From positions 1-14,628 of the forward strand of contig CACYBP010000010.1 of NCBI GenBank assembly GCA_902772625.1: a stretch of DNA of 14,628 bases. Reading direction: 5' to 3'. A program made the position numbers and the translations under genes. Positions within the stretch are counted from its first letter, which is position 1; the number at the start of each line of letters is the position of its first letter. The notes beneath the pieces are model-generated. The model was not told the DNA's origin. It saw nothing but the letters and a program-made list of their open reading frames with translations, and did not search any database. Shown here piece after piece: positions 1-6,822 of the stretch. This stretch comes from Oscillospiraceae bacterium. Lineage in GTDB: Bacteria; Bacillota; Clostridia; Oscillospirales; QAMX01.

Positions 1-1
1 G

Positions 2-1198
2 CACACCGTGGATATCATGAACATTTTCCCCGATTTTTCAAAGGACGAGAACGACCCCGCCTCCTACGATTTCGATCTGACCGACGAGTATATGGAAAGC
101 ATCCTCAGCGCCGGCACGAAGGTCTTTTACCGCCTCGGCAACAAGATCGAGCACGAATCCAAGCGCTACGGCTCTCTCCCGCCCGCCGATTACGAAAAGT
201 GGGCCCGGATCTGCGAGCATATCATCCGCCATATGAATCAGGGCTGGGCGAACGGACACGCCTACGGCATCGAATACTGGGAGATCTGGAACGAGCCCGA
301 TCTGCATCCCCAATGCTGGGAAGGGGAAAACGAGGCGTTTTATCCGCTCTACGATATTGCCGCCCGGCATCTGAAAAAATGCTTCCCTGATCTGAAGATC
401 GGCGGACCCGCCGTGACCTCGGTCCATTCCGAGGCTTTTCTGGAGGGCTTCTTCCGCTATCTGACCCGGGATCCCGGGGACCCGGCCCCTCTCGATTTCT
501 TCTCTTTCCACCGGTACGCCCGGGAACCCGCCGATTACGGAAACGACGCGCGCAAGGCGCGGGCTCTTCTGGACCGTTTCGGGTATAAGAACGCCGAGGT
601 GATCCTGAACGAATGGAACTACGTGCGCTCCTGGCTTCCCCGGGAGGACGTCGTCTACTCCCACCGGGTCATTTCGTCCTGTAAAGGCGCGGCCTTCGCC
701 GCGGGCGCCATGATCGAGGCGCAGAAATCGCCCATGGATCACTTTATGTATTACGACGCCCGGCTCGGCACCACCTGGAACGGCCTGTTCGATCTCTATT
801 CCTATTCCCGGAAGCCTCTTCCCGCCTACTGGTCCATGATCGGATTCCGGGATCTTTACCGGCTCGGAACCGAGGCTTCCTCCTCCTCTGACGACGCGGA
901 GCTCCACGTCCTGGCCGCGAAGGACGAGGAGGGAAAGAACGCCGCGATCCTCGCCTCCTTCTACCGGGACGGGGAGTCCATCGACGGGGGAAGCCCGGAG
1001 GATACGCCCGAGGAGATCCGGTTTGACTGGTCGGGCTTTTCCTCTTCAGAGGGCGTGGAGGTCGAATACCGGATCCTGGATAAAGATCACGCCCTGGAGC
1101 CGGTGTCCTTCGAGCTCTTCACCGGAGAGCGCGGCGCGCACGTCCTTTCGGTGCGGCCCAACACCGTGATGCTTCTTTCGCTTCACAAAAAAGGCTGA
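2..1198 (+). CDS. GH39-like glycoside hydrolase (beta-xylosidase type), 5' end missing
   Basis: This is the C-terminal part of a retaining glycosidase that probably removes xylose or a related sugar from plant glycans. The frame is open to the left edge, so the true start lies outside the window; the GTG at 8 is only the first possible internal start. Numbered from that GTG, the acid/base motif WNEP (Glu 96, in EIWNEPDL) and the nucleophile motif ILNEWN (Glu 202) have the order and spacing of the GH39 clan-A TIM barrel. The segment after about residue 290 looks like the C-terminal beta domain seen in this family. Family membership is firm at clan level; xylosidase versus another glycosidase is inference. 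No signal peptide can be judged because the N-terminus is absent. An aldose epimerase follows on the same strand, which fits sugar use. Confidence 0.85.
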   Translation, partial: HTVDIMNIFPDFSKDENDPASYDFDLTDEYMESILSAGTKVFYRLGNKIEHESKRYGSLPPADYEKWARICEHIIRHMNQGWANGHAYGIEYWEIWNEPDLHPQCWEGENEAFYPLYDIAARHLKKCFPDLKIGGPAVTSVHSEAFLEGFFRYLTRDPGDPAPLDFFSFHRYAREPADYGNDARKARALLDRFGYKNAEVILNEWNYVRSWLPREDVVYSHRVISSCKGAAFAAGAMIEAQKSPMDHFMYYDARLGTTWNGLFDLYSYSRKPLPAYWSMIGFRDLYRLGTEASSSSDDAELHVLAAKDEEGKNAAILASFYRDGESIDGGSPEDTPEEIRFDWSGFSSSEGVEVEYRILDKDHALEPVSFELFTGERGAHVLSVRPNTVMLLSLHKKG

Positions 1199-1205
1199 GC
1201 CTTTT
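1188..1205 (+). terminator. Weak hairpin over the glycosidase stop codon
   Basis: A 7-base inverted repeat (AAAAGGC, then TGA as the loop, then GCCTTTT) spans the stop codon of the glycosidase. Only three pairs are G-C and the T run is part of the stem, so it would be at best a leaky terminator before the epimerase promoter. Confidence 0.25.
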
Positions 1206-1230
1206 GTCCCCCGGCGGCGCTTCTTTTCAC

Positions 1231-1259
1231 TTGCCAAGGCGAAGGGGAGCGTGTATAAT
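1231..1259 (+). promoter_or_regulatory. Sigma-A-type promoter of the aldose epimerase gene
   Basis: A TTGCCA box at 1231-1236 is followed after exactly 17 bases by a perfect TATAAT at 1254-1259. The expected transcription start is near 1266, giving a leader of about 60 bases before the ATG at 1327. The epimerase can therefore be expressed apart from the glycosidase upstream. Confidence 0.8.
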
Positions 1260-1273
1260 AAAGACAAAGCTTT

Positions 1274-1291
1274 CGCCGGACGTGTCCGGCG
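1274..1291. promoter_or_regulatory. Perfect palindrome just after the predicted transcription start
   Basis: CGCCGGAC and GTCCGGCG form an 8-base perfect inverted repeat around a GT centre. It sits about 8 to 25 bases after the predicted start of the epimerase transcript. No T run follows on either strand, so it is not an intrinsic terminator. An operator for a dimeric repressor or a leader hairpin would fit; neither can be told from sequence alone. Confidence 0.4.
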
Positions 1292-1326
1292 GCAAAAAGA
1301 CAGACGATGAAAGGAAGGTTTTTCCC

Positions 1327-2367
1327 ATGGCAATCAGGAATAACGGTCTCTTCGGCAAAACCTCCGACGGGCGCGAGGTGCATTCCTTCACCCTTTCCAA
1401 TGCGAACGGCATGGAAGTCGAGGTGCTGGACTACGGCTGCATCATCCGCGTGATCAAAGCCCCCGGCAAGAGAGGCTTTGAGGACGTGGTGCTGGGCTAC
1501 GACGACGTGGCGGGGTATGAAAAGGGCGAGGGCTATCTCGGCGCGGCCATCGGCCGGTACGGCAACCGCATCGGCAAAGGCAAATTCACCCTGGACGGCG
1601 TGACCTACTCCCTTCCCATCAACAACGGCGAAAACGCCCTGCACGGCGGCATCGAGGGCTTCAACGCCAAGGTCTGGGCCTCCCGGATCGAAGGCGACGC
1701 CCTGATCTTCTCCTACACCGCCGCGGATATGGAGGAGGGGTACCCCGGCAAGCTTGACGTCACCATCACCTACCGGCTTTCCGACGACAACGCCTTCTCT
1801 CTGGATTACAAGGCGACCACCGACAAGACCACCGTCATCAATCTCACCAACCACTCCTACTTCAATCTGTCCGGTTCGGGCGCGAACAGCATCGAAGACG
1901 AGGAGATCAAGATCAACGCCGATTATATCACCGAGACCGACGCGGGCAGCATCCCCCTCGGCAACCTCATGCCGGTGGACGGCACCGTGTTCGATCTGCG
2001 CAAGCTCACCCGCATCGGCGACGGCATCGACGACGCCCATCAGCAGATCGTCTGGGCCGGCGGATACGACCATAACTTCGTCCTGGGCTGGGATCGCGTG
2101 ATGAAAGAGGCCGCCGTGGTGGAGGACAAGAGCGCCGGCCGCCGGATGGAGGTCTATACCGATCAGCCGGGCGTGCAGTTCTATTCCGCGAACTTCCTCA
2201 CCGGCGCCCGCGGCAAGGGCGGCGTCCCGAACGACAAGCGCCACGCCCTGTGCCTGGAGACCCAGAACTTCCCCGACGCCCCGAACCACGCGCACTTCCC
2301 CTCTCCGGTCCTGCGTCCGGGCGACGTGTATCACTACACCACCTGCTATAAGTTCTCGGTCCTCTAA
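1327..2367 (+). CDS. galM: Aldose 1-epimerase (mutarotase)
   Basis: This cytoplasmic enzyme interconverts the alpha and beta anomers of aldoses such as glucose, galactose or xylose. It has 346 residues, the normal length. Family motifs are clear: GRYGNRI (residues 76-82), NNGENALHGG (99-108, with His 106), TNHSYFNLSG with the catalytic acid candidate His 176, the substrate-binding YDHN with Asp 248, and LETQNFPDAPNH with the catalytic base candidate Glu 311. The frame is open further upstream to 1204, but the ATG at 1327 is chosen because AAGGAAGG at 1311-1318 lies 8 bases before it and the upstream extension covers the promoter. It follows the glycosidase, fits sugar catabolism, and ends at a strong terminator. 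Which sugar is favoured in the cell cannot be read here. Confidence 0.95.
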   Translation: MAIRNNGLFGKTSDGREVHSFTLSNANGMEVEVLDYGCIIRVIKAPGKRGFEDVVLGYDDVAGYEKGEGYLGAAIGRYGNRIGKGKFTLDGVTYSLPINNGENALHGGIEGFNAKVWASRIEGDALIFSYTAADMEEGYPGKLDVTITYRLSDDNAFSLDYKATTDKTTVINLTNHSYFNLSGSGANSIEDEEIKINADYITETDAGSIPLGNLMPVDGTVFDLRKLTRIGDGIDDAHQQIVWAGGYDHNFVLGWDRVMKEAAVVEDKSAGRRMEVYTDQPGVQFYSANFLTGARGKGGVPNDKRHALCLETQNFPDAPNHAHFPSPVLRPGDVYHYTTCYKFSVL

Positions 2368-2397
2368 GTCTTTTCTTCCCCGCGCCTATTAAGCATG

Positions 2398-2431
2398 AAA
2401 GCGCCGCATCCCACGGGATGCGGCGCTTTTT
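2398..2431 (+). terminator. Intrinsic terminator after the epimerase gene, possibly bidirectional
   Basis: A 12-base perfect GC-rich stem (2401-2412 with 2415-2426) is extended by an AAA/TTT pair and followed by TTTTT at 2427-2431. It lies 30 bases after the epimerase stop. Read on the minus strand, the same stem is followed by only three T residues, so it may also serve the convergent VOC gene, less strongly. Confidence 0.9.
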
Positions 2432-2461
2432 CGTTTCAGGGTTCTTTTCTTTTTCCGGGGA

Positions 2462-2866
2462 TCACTTTCTGATCTCGAAGAATTCGATCTCCTCGCCGTT
2501 CGGCCCGAAGACGAAAGCGATCCGGACCGGATAGATCTCAGGCTTCGAGGGAATGTCAACGTCGTGGGGAGCTTCCTTTTCCCCGGCCCCGGCCGCAAGC
2601 GCGGCGCGGAAGGCCTCGTCACAGGAATCCACCCGGAGCGCCAGATGGAAATACCGGCCATAGGGCGTTTCTCCCTTGCCTCCGGCGAAGACCTCGAAAT
2701 ACTCTCCGCTTCCGATATCCAGCATGGCGGCGCGCTTGTCGCCCTCGCCCCAATACCGGAAGAGCTTGAAGCCCAGCGCCTGATAGAACGCCAGGGTCCC
2801 GTCGAAATCGTCGGCCCGGAGGGCGACGTGGTGGAAGGACGCGCCTTTGATGATCTCGTTTGCCAT
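2462..2866 (-). CDS. VOC superfamily protein (glyoxalase/dioxygenase fold)
   Basis: This is a 134-residue small metalloprotein of the vicinal oxygen chelate fold. The two beta-alpha-beta-beta-beta halves are visible, beginning FHHVALRADD (residue 11) and RYFHLALRVD (71). Candidate metal ligands are His 13, Glu 58, His 74 and Glu 128 (in GEEIEFFE), the same order as in glyoxalase I. Glyoxalase-type lyase, fosfomycin-resistance-like and epimerase activities all use this scaffold, so the substrate is unknown. The ATG is supported by AAAAGGAGAG at 2874-2883. It is the last gene of the minus-strand block and lies 141 bases after the anti-sigma gene, with a tandem repeat in between. Control by the sigma factor is possible but not shown. 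Confidence 0.85.
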   Translation of the reverse strand: MANEIIKGASFHHVALRADDFDGTLAFYQALGFKLFRYWGEGDKRAAMLDIGSGEYFEVFAGGKGETPYGRYFHLALRVDSCDEAFRAALAAGAGEKEAPHDVDIPSKPEIYPVRIAFVFGPNGEEIEFFEIRK

Positions 2867-2935
2867 CTTTATTCTCTCCTTTTACGGAAATTGGATTTCC
2901 TGCCGCGCCGGAAAGCGCTCCCCGGGGTCGGATAC

Positions 2936-3035
2936 GTCTTTCCGGCCTTAATTTGGCCTTTCCGGTTTTAGAAGGGTCTTTCCTGCTTTAAAAGAGTCTT
3001 TCCGGTCTTAAGAGGGTCTTTCCAGTATGAGAAGG
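2936..3035. repeat. Five tandem copies of a 20-base unit, with a partial sixth
   Basis: Imperfect 20-base units run head to tail: 2936-2955, 2956-2975, 2976-2995, 2996-3015 and 3016-3035, each beginning GTCTTTCC or GCCTTTCC; a sixth start (GTCTTC) follows at 3036. A consensus is GTCTTTCCGGTTTTAGAAGG. The array begins inside the 3' coding end of the anti-sigma gene (units four and five hold its last codons and stop) and extends through most of the intergenic gap toward the VOC gene. Confidence 0.85.
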
Positions 3036-3961
3036 GTCTTCTTTCCCGCGTGATAAAGGATGCTCTCCGCGATCTCCTCGGGGGTCAGCTCGTACTGGAT
3101 GCCGGTGGCCCGGAGTTCGTTCGCGGTGACGAAATCCGCGTAATCCTCGGTTTCATATACGCCTACGCCGCCGTAGCCGTCAAAATACAGGGCGTCGACA
3201 TGCGGGAACCGGTCGACCTGGAGATAGATCACCTCGTTATAGGCTCCGGTGACGTCCGAGGCTTCCAGAATTCCTTCCACCCTCAAGAGGGCCCATTCCC
3301 GGAGATCCAGGTGGGGATCCATGTCTTCGCTGCTTTCGCTCTCGTTTTCTCCTTCTTCCCGCGGCGCCGTTTCTGCGATCGTCGGGGGAACCGCGCTTTC
3401 GCTTTCAAGCTCCTCTTCGTATACCGCGCCGTCCTCGCCTGTGAAGGCGTCGGAATCGCTCTCTCCGCCTGTCCTGCCGGTCATGACCGCGCTTTTGTTT
3501 TCCTCCAGATAGGCTTCCGGCAGGGCGTCCTCCGCGGCGGGGGCGAAGCTCTGAAGCTCAAAGGAATCGGCGCTCTTGGACGTCAGGCTTCCCGCCCGGA
3601 GAAGGCCGAGCTTGTCGATCCCGACAAATCCCAGGGTCAGAAGAGCGGCCGCGCCGAGCACGAAGCCGATGATCCTTTTACGGCTCTTGTTTTTCCGGAC
3701 CTTTTCCACCGAAAGACTCCGGTTTTCCTCCTTCAGGCGTTCCAGCACCTGCTCTTTCAGATCGGAAGGAGGCTCCGCCGCGGCGGAAGCCACGGCCTTT
3801 TTGATCTCCCGAAGCTCCCGGTAAAGCGTCCGGCAGCTTTCGCAGTGCTCCATGTGGCTTTGAAGGGCTTTTTCTTCCTCAGCGGGCGCGGCGCCGTCCA
3901 GCGACGCCTGCATGATCAGAATGAATTCCCTGCAGATCCCGGGATCCTTCTTCGCCTCCAC
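3008..3961 (-). CDS. Membrane-anchored zinc-finger anti-sigma factor
   Basis: It probably holds the ECF sigma factor encoded just upstream at the membrane until a signal releases it. The 317 residues fall in order into a cytoplasmic anti-sigma domain with the ZAS signature H-x3-C-x2-C (His 36, Cys 40, Cys 43) and another Cys at 10, a helical basic stretch (about 65-96), one membrane segment (about 97-117), an acidic Ser/Glu-rich linker (about 150-215) and a compact C-terminal domain (about 218-317) expected outside the cell. I do not recognise that outer domain. The start is a GTG, supported by AAAGGAGG at 3969-3976 with 7 bases spacing. The gap to the sigma gene is 87 bases and holds a paired inverted repeat. 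The last codons lie in the tandem repeat array. Confidence 0.88.
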   Translation of the reverse strand: MEAKKDPGICREFILIMQASLDGAAPAEEEKALQSHMEHCESCRTLYRELREIKKAVASAAAEPPSDLKEQVLERLKEENRSLSVEKVRKNKSRKRIIGFVLGAAALLTLGFVGIDKLGLLRAGSLTSKSADSFELQSFAPAAEDALPEAYLEENKSAVMTGRTGGESDSDAFTGEDGAVYEEELESESAVPPTIAETAPREEGENESESSEDMDPHLDLREWALLRVEGILEASDVTGAYNEVIYLQVDRFPHVDALYFDGYGGVGVYETEDYADFVTANELRATGIQYELTPEEIAESILYHAGKKTLLILERPS

Positions 3962-3973
3962 GCGTATGCCTCC

Positions 3974-4048
3974 TTTCTTTCAGTCTTTTTGATTTCATTG
4001 CTTTTGACGCGAAATCGCGCGGTTAGTTCCGTCTCTATCTGAAAGAAA
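3974..4048 (-). promoter_or_regulatory. Long-range RNA stem between sigma stop codon and anti-sigma ribosome site
   Basis: Read on the minus strand, TTTCTTTCAG (4048-4039) begins directly after the sigma TGA, and its perfect complement CTGAAAGAAA (3983-3974) runs into the anti-sigma AAAGGAGG (3976-3969). Pairing would cover the first bases of the ribosome site. A small hairpin (CGCGA/TCGCG, 4008-4019) sits in the loop. A competing 7-base pairing exists between TGATTTC at the stop codon and GAAATCA at 3990-3996. A translational coupling role is inference. Confidence 0.45.
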
Positions 4049-4621
4049 TCAGATCATTTTCACAAGCTTGTTGCGCAGGCGGATTCTGGCCCTGGCCAGG
4101 CGCGAGCGCACCGTGCCGAGCTCGATATGCAGGGCGTCGGCGATCTCGTTGTAGCTCATGCCGTTGATGTCCCGCATCACCACGATCTCCCGGGACGACG
4201 GCGGGAGCGAATCGATGGCCGACAGAATGGCCTCCCGCAGCTCGTTCTGCTCGGCCAGGGTGTCCGGGTGGTAAGAATAGTCCGGGATCGGAAGCTCGAA
4301 GGGCTCGCCGTCCTCGTTTTCCCCGGTCAATTCCTGGGTAGAGCGGAGATGGAGCTTGTTTTTCCTCTGAAAGTCCAGACACACGTTCACCGTGATCCGG
4401 TAAAGCCAGGTGGAAAGCTTGGAGTCCCCCTTGAAGCTTTCGATGGAACGGTAGGCCTTGATGAAGACCTCCTGGGTCACGTCGGAAGAGTCGTCGTAAT
4501 TTCTGGTGTAGCGCAGGGCCACGTTGAAGACCATCTTTTCATTGTCTTCCATCAGGGCGGCAAAGGCCGTCTCGTCGCCGGCTCTGATTCGGGCGACAAG
4601 CTGTTCCTCGTCCTTCAGCAT
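4049..4621 (-). CDS. ECF-type RNA polymerase sigma factor
   Basis: This 190-residue sigma-70 family protein directs RNA polymerase to a small regulon, usually in answer to an envelope or extracellular signal. Region 2 is at about residues 20-90, with the core-binding and -10 segments around DVTQEVFIKAYRSIESFKG and STWLYRITVN. Region 4 is at about 130-185, with SLPPSSREIVVMRDINGMSYNEIADAL and the helix-turn-helix GTVRSRLARAR. No extra C-terminal domain is present. The ATG at 4621 is preferred: the protein then begins with the usual MLKDEEQLVARIRAGDE, and AAAGGGGGG lies upstream. An in-frame GTG at 4666 overlaps the dus stop but lacks a clear ribosome site. The anti-sigma partner follows. Its target genes cannot be read from this window alone. 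Confidence 0.93.
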   Translation of the reverse strand: MLKDEEQLVARIRAGDETAFAALMEDNEKMVFNVALRYTRNYDDSSDVTQEVFIKAYRSIESFKGDSKLSTWLYRITVNVCLDFQRKNKLHLRSTQELTGENEDGEPFELPIPDYSYHPDTLAEQNELREAILSAIDSLPPSSREIVVMRDINGMSYNEIADALHIELGTVRSRLARARIRLRNKLVKMI

Positions 4622-4662
4622 CTTCCGATTTTCCCCCCCTTTCGGCTCTTTTCCGCGCGCCG

Positions 4663-5646
4663 TCACGGATAAAGAGACCCGATCTTTTCGATAAACCGGT
4701 CGAGATCCTCCAGCGTTTCAAGCCCCGCCGCCTCTTCCTTCAGCCGGGAGGCGCCGCGAAGGCCCTTGACGGCGAACATGGCGTGAGGCCTCGCCTCCCG
4801 CAGGGCGGTATATTCCCCCTTGCGGTCCAGGGCGCGGAGGACCTGTCTTTTCAACACGGCTATTTTATCATGAATCGCGGGAGAAGTAAACTCCCTGTTT
4901 TCCATCACAGCCTCGATCTCCCGGAAGAGAAACGGATTGCCGAGAGCTCCTCTTCCCACCGCCACCAGGGCGGCGCCGGTCTCCTCGTAAAGCCTGCGGG
5001 CGTCCGCGCCGGTGACCACGTCCCCGTTGGCCGCCACCGGGATCGCCACCGCCCTCACCACCTTCGCGATCTCCGAAGGATCCGATTTCCCGGTATAGAA
5101 GGCGTCCCGGGTGCGCCCGTGCACGGTGAGAAAAGCCGCGCCGGAGGCTTCGGCGATCTTCGCGCATTCCGGCGCGTTGATCGAATCCCGGTCCCAGCCG
5201 AGCCGCATCTTCACCGTCACCGGGCAGGGAACCGCGTCCTTCACCGCCCGGACGATCTTCCCGATCTTCAAGGGCTCCCTCATCAGGGCGCTGCCTTCGC
5301 CGTTGGAGGCCACCTTCGGCACCGGGCACCCCATATTGATATCGATCAGGTCGGGCTTCGCGGTCTCAAAGGCGATCCGCGCCCCTTCCGCCATGATCTC
5401 CGGCTCGCTTCCGAAGAGCTGGACCGCGTAGGGGCCCTCGTTTTCAAAGGGGAGCATCAATTCCCGGGTCTTCGATACCGATCCGCCGTACACCAGCCCC
5501 TTGGCCGACACCATTTCGGACACGGTCAGGGCGGCCCCCATCTCCCGGCAGACGCTTCTGAAGGCCGCGTCGCCGTACCCCGCCATGGGCGCGAGGGAGG
5601 CGTACCCTTCCACCGTGACCCTTCCGATCCGGACCGTCTTCTTCAT
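4663..5646 (-). CDS. dus: tRNA-dihydrouridine synthase (Dus family, DusB-like)
   Basis: This flavoenzyme reduces uridines in tRNA to dihydrouridine using NADPH and FMN. It has 327 residues from the ATG at 5646. The signature parts are in order: LAPMAGYGDAAFR (residues 18-30, FMN site), INMGCPVPKV with the catalytic Cys 107, VTVKMRLGW (143-151), LTVHGRTR (173-180), and the phosphate-binding ANGDVVTGADA and VGRGALGNPFLF segments. The frame runs further upstream, but AGGAGGAG just before 5646 fixes the start and leaves 22 bases after the methyltransferase stop. The end overlaps a possible GTG start of the sigma frame. Which tRNA position it modifies cannot be read from sequence; DusB-like is the best fit because this is the common clostridial type. 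Confidence 0.94.
   Translation of the reverse strand: MKKTVRIGRVTVEGYASLAPMAGYGDAAFRSVCREMGAALTVSEMVSAKGLVYGGSVSKTRELMLPFENEGPYAVQLFGSEPEIMAEGARIAFETAKPDLIDINMGCPVPKVASNGEGSALMREPLKIGKIVRAVKDAVPCPVTVKMRLGWDRDSINAPECAKIAEASGAAFLTVHGRTRDAFYTGKSDPSEIAKVVRAVAIPVAANGDVVTGADARRLYEETGAALVAVGRGALGNPFLFREIEAVMENREFTSPAIHDKIAVLKRQVLRALDRKGEYTALREARPHAMFAVKGLRGASRLKEEAAGLETLEDLDRFIEKIGSLYP
4695..4720 (-). promoter_or_regulatory. Candidate ECF-type promoter inside the dus 3' end
   Basis: On the minus strand, TGAAAC (4720-4715) is followed after 16 bases by CGGT (4698-4695). ECF promoters often read TGAAAC, 16-17 bases, then CGTA or CGTC, so the -35 box matches and the -10 box is one step off. It would start transcription about 65 bases before the sigma ATG and allow autoregulation. 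It lies in coding sequence, so chance is possible. Confidence 0.3.
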
Positions 5647-5668
5647 CTCCGGTCTCCTCCTTTTTCCG

Positions 5669-6640
5669 TCACGGCTTTTTACCCACGCAGGTGATCTCCG
5701 ACCGGTTGTGATAGAGCTGGCGCGCAAAGAGGATCCCGACCTCCTCCCGGAGGAGTGCCATGGCGTCCCGCGCCCTTTTCAGACTTCCCTTTTCGGGAAG
5801 CTTCAGGGTGATCACCAGGATCCCGCCGCTTTTCAGAAGCGGCAGAGCCTCCAGCGTGACGCGCACGCTTTCCCGGGCGTCCATGCGCATGTCGTTGACC
5901 AGATAATCAAAGCTTTTGTCCCCGGCTTCCTTCAGATAATCCTGGGAAAGGCCCCGGTAATGGGTCACACGGGGATCGTCTTCCACCCGGGGATCCAGCT
6001 TCGCCGGGTCCACCGCCGTGACGCGCGCCCCCCTTTCCAGAAGCACCCGCGTCCATCCGCCCGGCGCCGCCCCGAGATCCAGGGCCTCGCGCGGCGCGGG
6101 AAGCGGGAGCCGGTCGAAGACCTCGGTCAGCTTGAAGGCCGCGCGGCTGACCGTCTCCGGGGTCATGGCGTACCGGTAGATCCCCCCGGCCCGGGGGGAG
6201 AGCATGTCCCGGCTTTTTGAAAGGCCGAGATAAATGCCGTCCTTCGCGCGCGTCGCCGAAAGGACCGTCTCCTCTTCGGGGCCGGTCTCGAAGCGTCCGA
6301 TCGCCGGAGAATCCAGAAGAGCGGCCAGGATCGCCCCTTCTCCCCTCTCCCCGGTGAGATCCACGGCGTGCACCGCGAGCTTCTTTCCGGAATAATCCCG
6401 GGTCAGCTCCTCCGCCGCGGCGGGAAGCGCATCCATCGAGGCGATCACGCGCTCCGCCGGGTGGATATGCCGGATGAAAAGCGGCGAAAGCGCGTTCACT
6501 CTCTCCGTGAGGTCCCCCTCCCCCAGAAGGAGCCCCGCGCCGGGAGCCAGCGAGACGACGCGCACGCCGGAAAGAGCCCCCAGCTCCCCCATGGCGAAGG
6601 ACCACGCGTCCTCCCGGGTAAGGAATACCAGCTTTTCCAT
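5669..6640 (-). CDS. FtsJ/RlmM-like ribose 2'-O-methyltransferase
   Basis: A SAM-dependent methyltransferase that probably methylates a ribose 2'-OH in RNA, most likely rRNA. It has 323 residues. The C-terminal half is a Rossmann fold with the SAM loop DLGAAPGGW (188-196). The catalytic K-D-K-E tetrad of FtsJ/RrmJ enzymes is complete: Lys 170, Asp 250 (in VNDMRMD), Lys 280 (in ITLKLP) and Glu 315 (in NRSEITCVG). The N-terminal 150 residues match the place of the RNA-binding region in RlmM (23S C2498), though I cannot confirm a THUMP fold. The ATG has GAGAGGAG upstream. It is the first gene of the minus-strand block and faces the DUF6062 gene across about 180 bases. The exact RNA target is inferred, not shown. 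Confidence 0.85.
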   Translation of the reverse strand: MEKLVFLTREDAWSFAMGELGALSGVRVVSLAPGAGLLLGEGDLTERVNALSPLFIRHIHPAERVIASMDALPAAAEELTRDYSGKKLAVHAVDLTGERGEGAILAALLDSPAIGRFETGPEEETVLSATRAKDGIYLGLSKSRDMLSPRAGGIYRYAMTPETVSRAAFKLTEVFDRLPLPAPREALDLGAAPGGWTRVLLERGARVTAVDPAKLDPRVEDDPRVTHYRGLSQDYLKEAGDKSFDYLVNDMRMDARESVRVTLEALPLLKSGGILVITLKLPEKGSLKRARDAMALLREEVGILFARQLYHNRSEITCVGKKP

Positions 6641-6686
6641 CTCTTTTTTCTCCTCTCCGGTGATGCGCGCGGGGCCTTCCCCCGGC

Positions 6687-6715
6687 TTGCTTCACGCGCC
6701 GAACTGTGATATAAT
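6687..6715 (+). promoter_or_regulatory. Extended -10 promoter of the DUF6062-prfA operon
   Basis: TTGCTT at 6687-6692, a 17-base spacer, and TATAAT at 6710-6715, with TG at 6707-6708 giving an extended -10 element. The expected start is near 6722, leaving a leader of about 100 bases. The leader holds nested GC-rich arms (CGCCG 6748-6752 with CGGCG 6775-6779; CCGCG 6758-6762 with CGCGG 6764-6768). Confidence 0.85.
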
Positions 6716-6822
6716 CAGGATAAGATCATTTCGTGAAACCTCCGAAACGCCGTTTTTCCGCGCCGCGGTTTTCCCGGCGGATCCGGGCGTTCCTCCGGAA
6801 TACGATAAAGGAAGTCGATCCC

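Noticed and set aside
1183..2334. 383-codon minus-strand frame opposite the epimerase gene
   Set aside because: Antisense shadow of galM, rich in Val, Gly and Ala with no recognisable motif; galM motifs on the plus strand are unmistakable.
2887..2901. GGAAAT-TGG-ATTTCC inverted repeat before the VOC gene
   Set aside because: Short 6-base arms with no promoter found beside it; too little to call an operator.
3050..4042. 330-codon plus-strand frame opposite the anti-sigma gene
   Set aside because: Antisense shadow; the minus-strand frame has the zinc-finger motif, a membrane segment and a ribosome site.
6695..6760. Minus-strand promoter for the methyltransferase block near TTATAT
   Set aside because: A TTATAT-like box overlaps the plus-strand -10 element, but no acceptable -35 box stands at 16-18 bases, so I do not call it.
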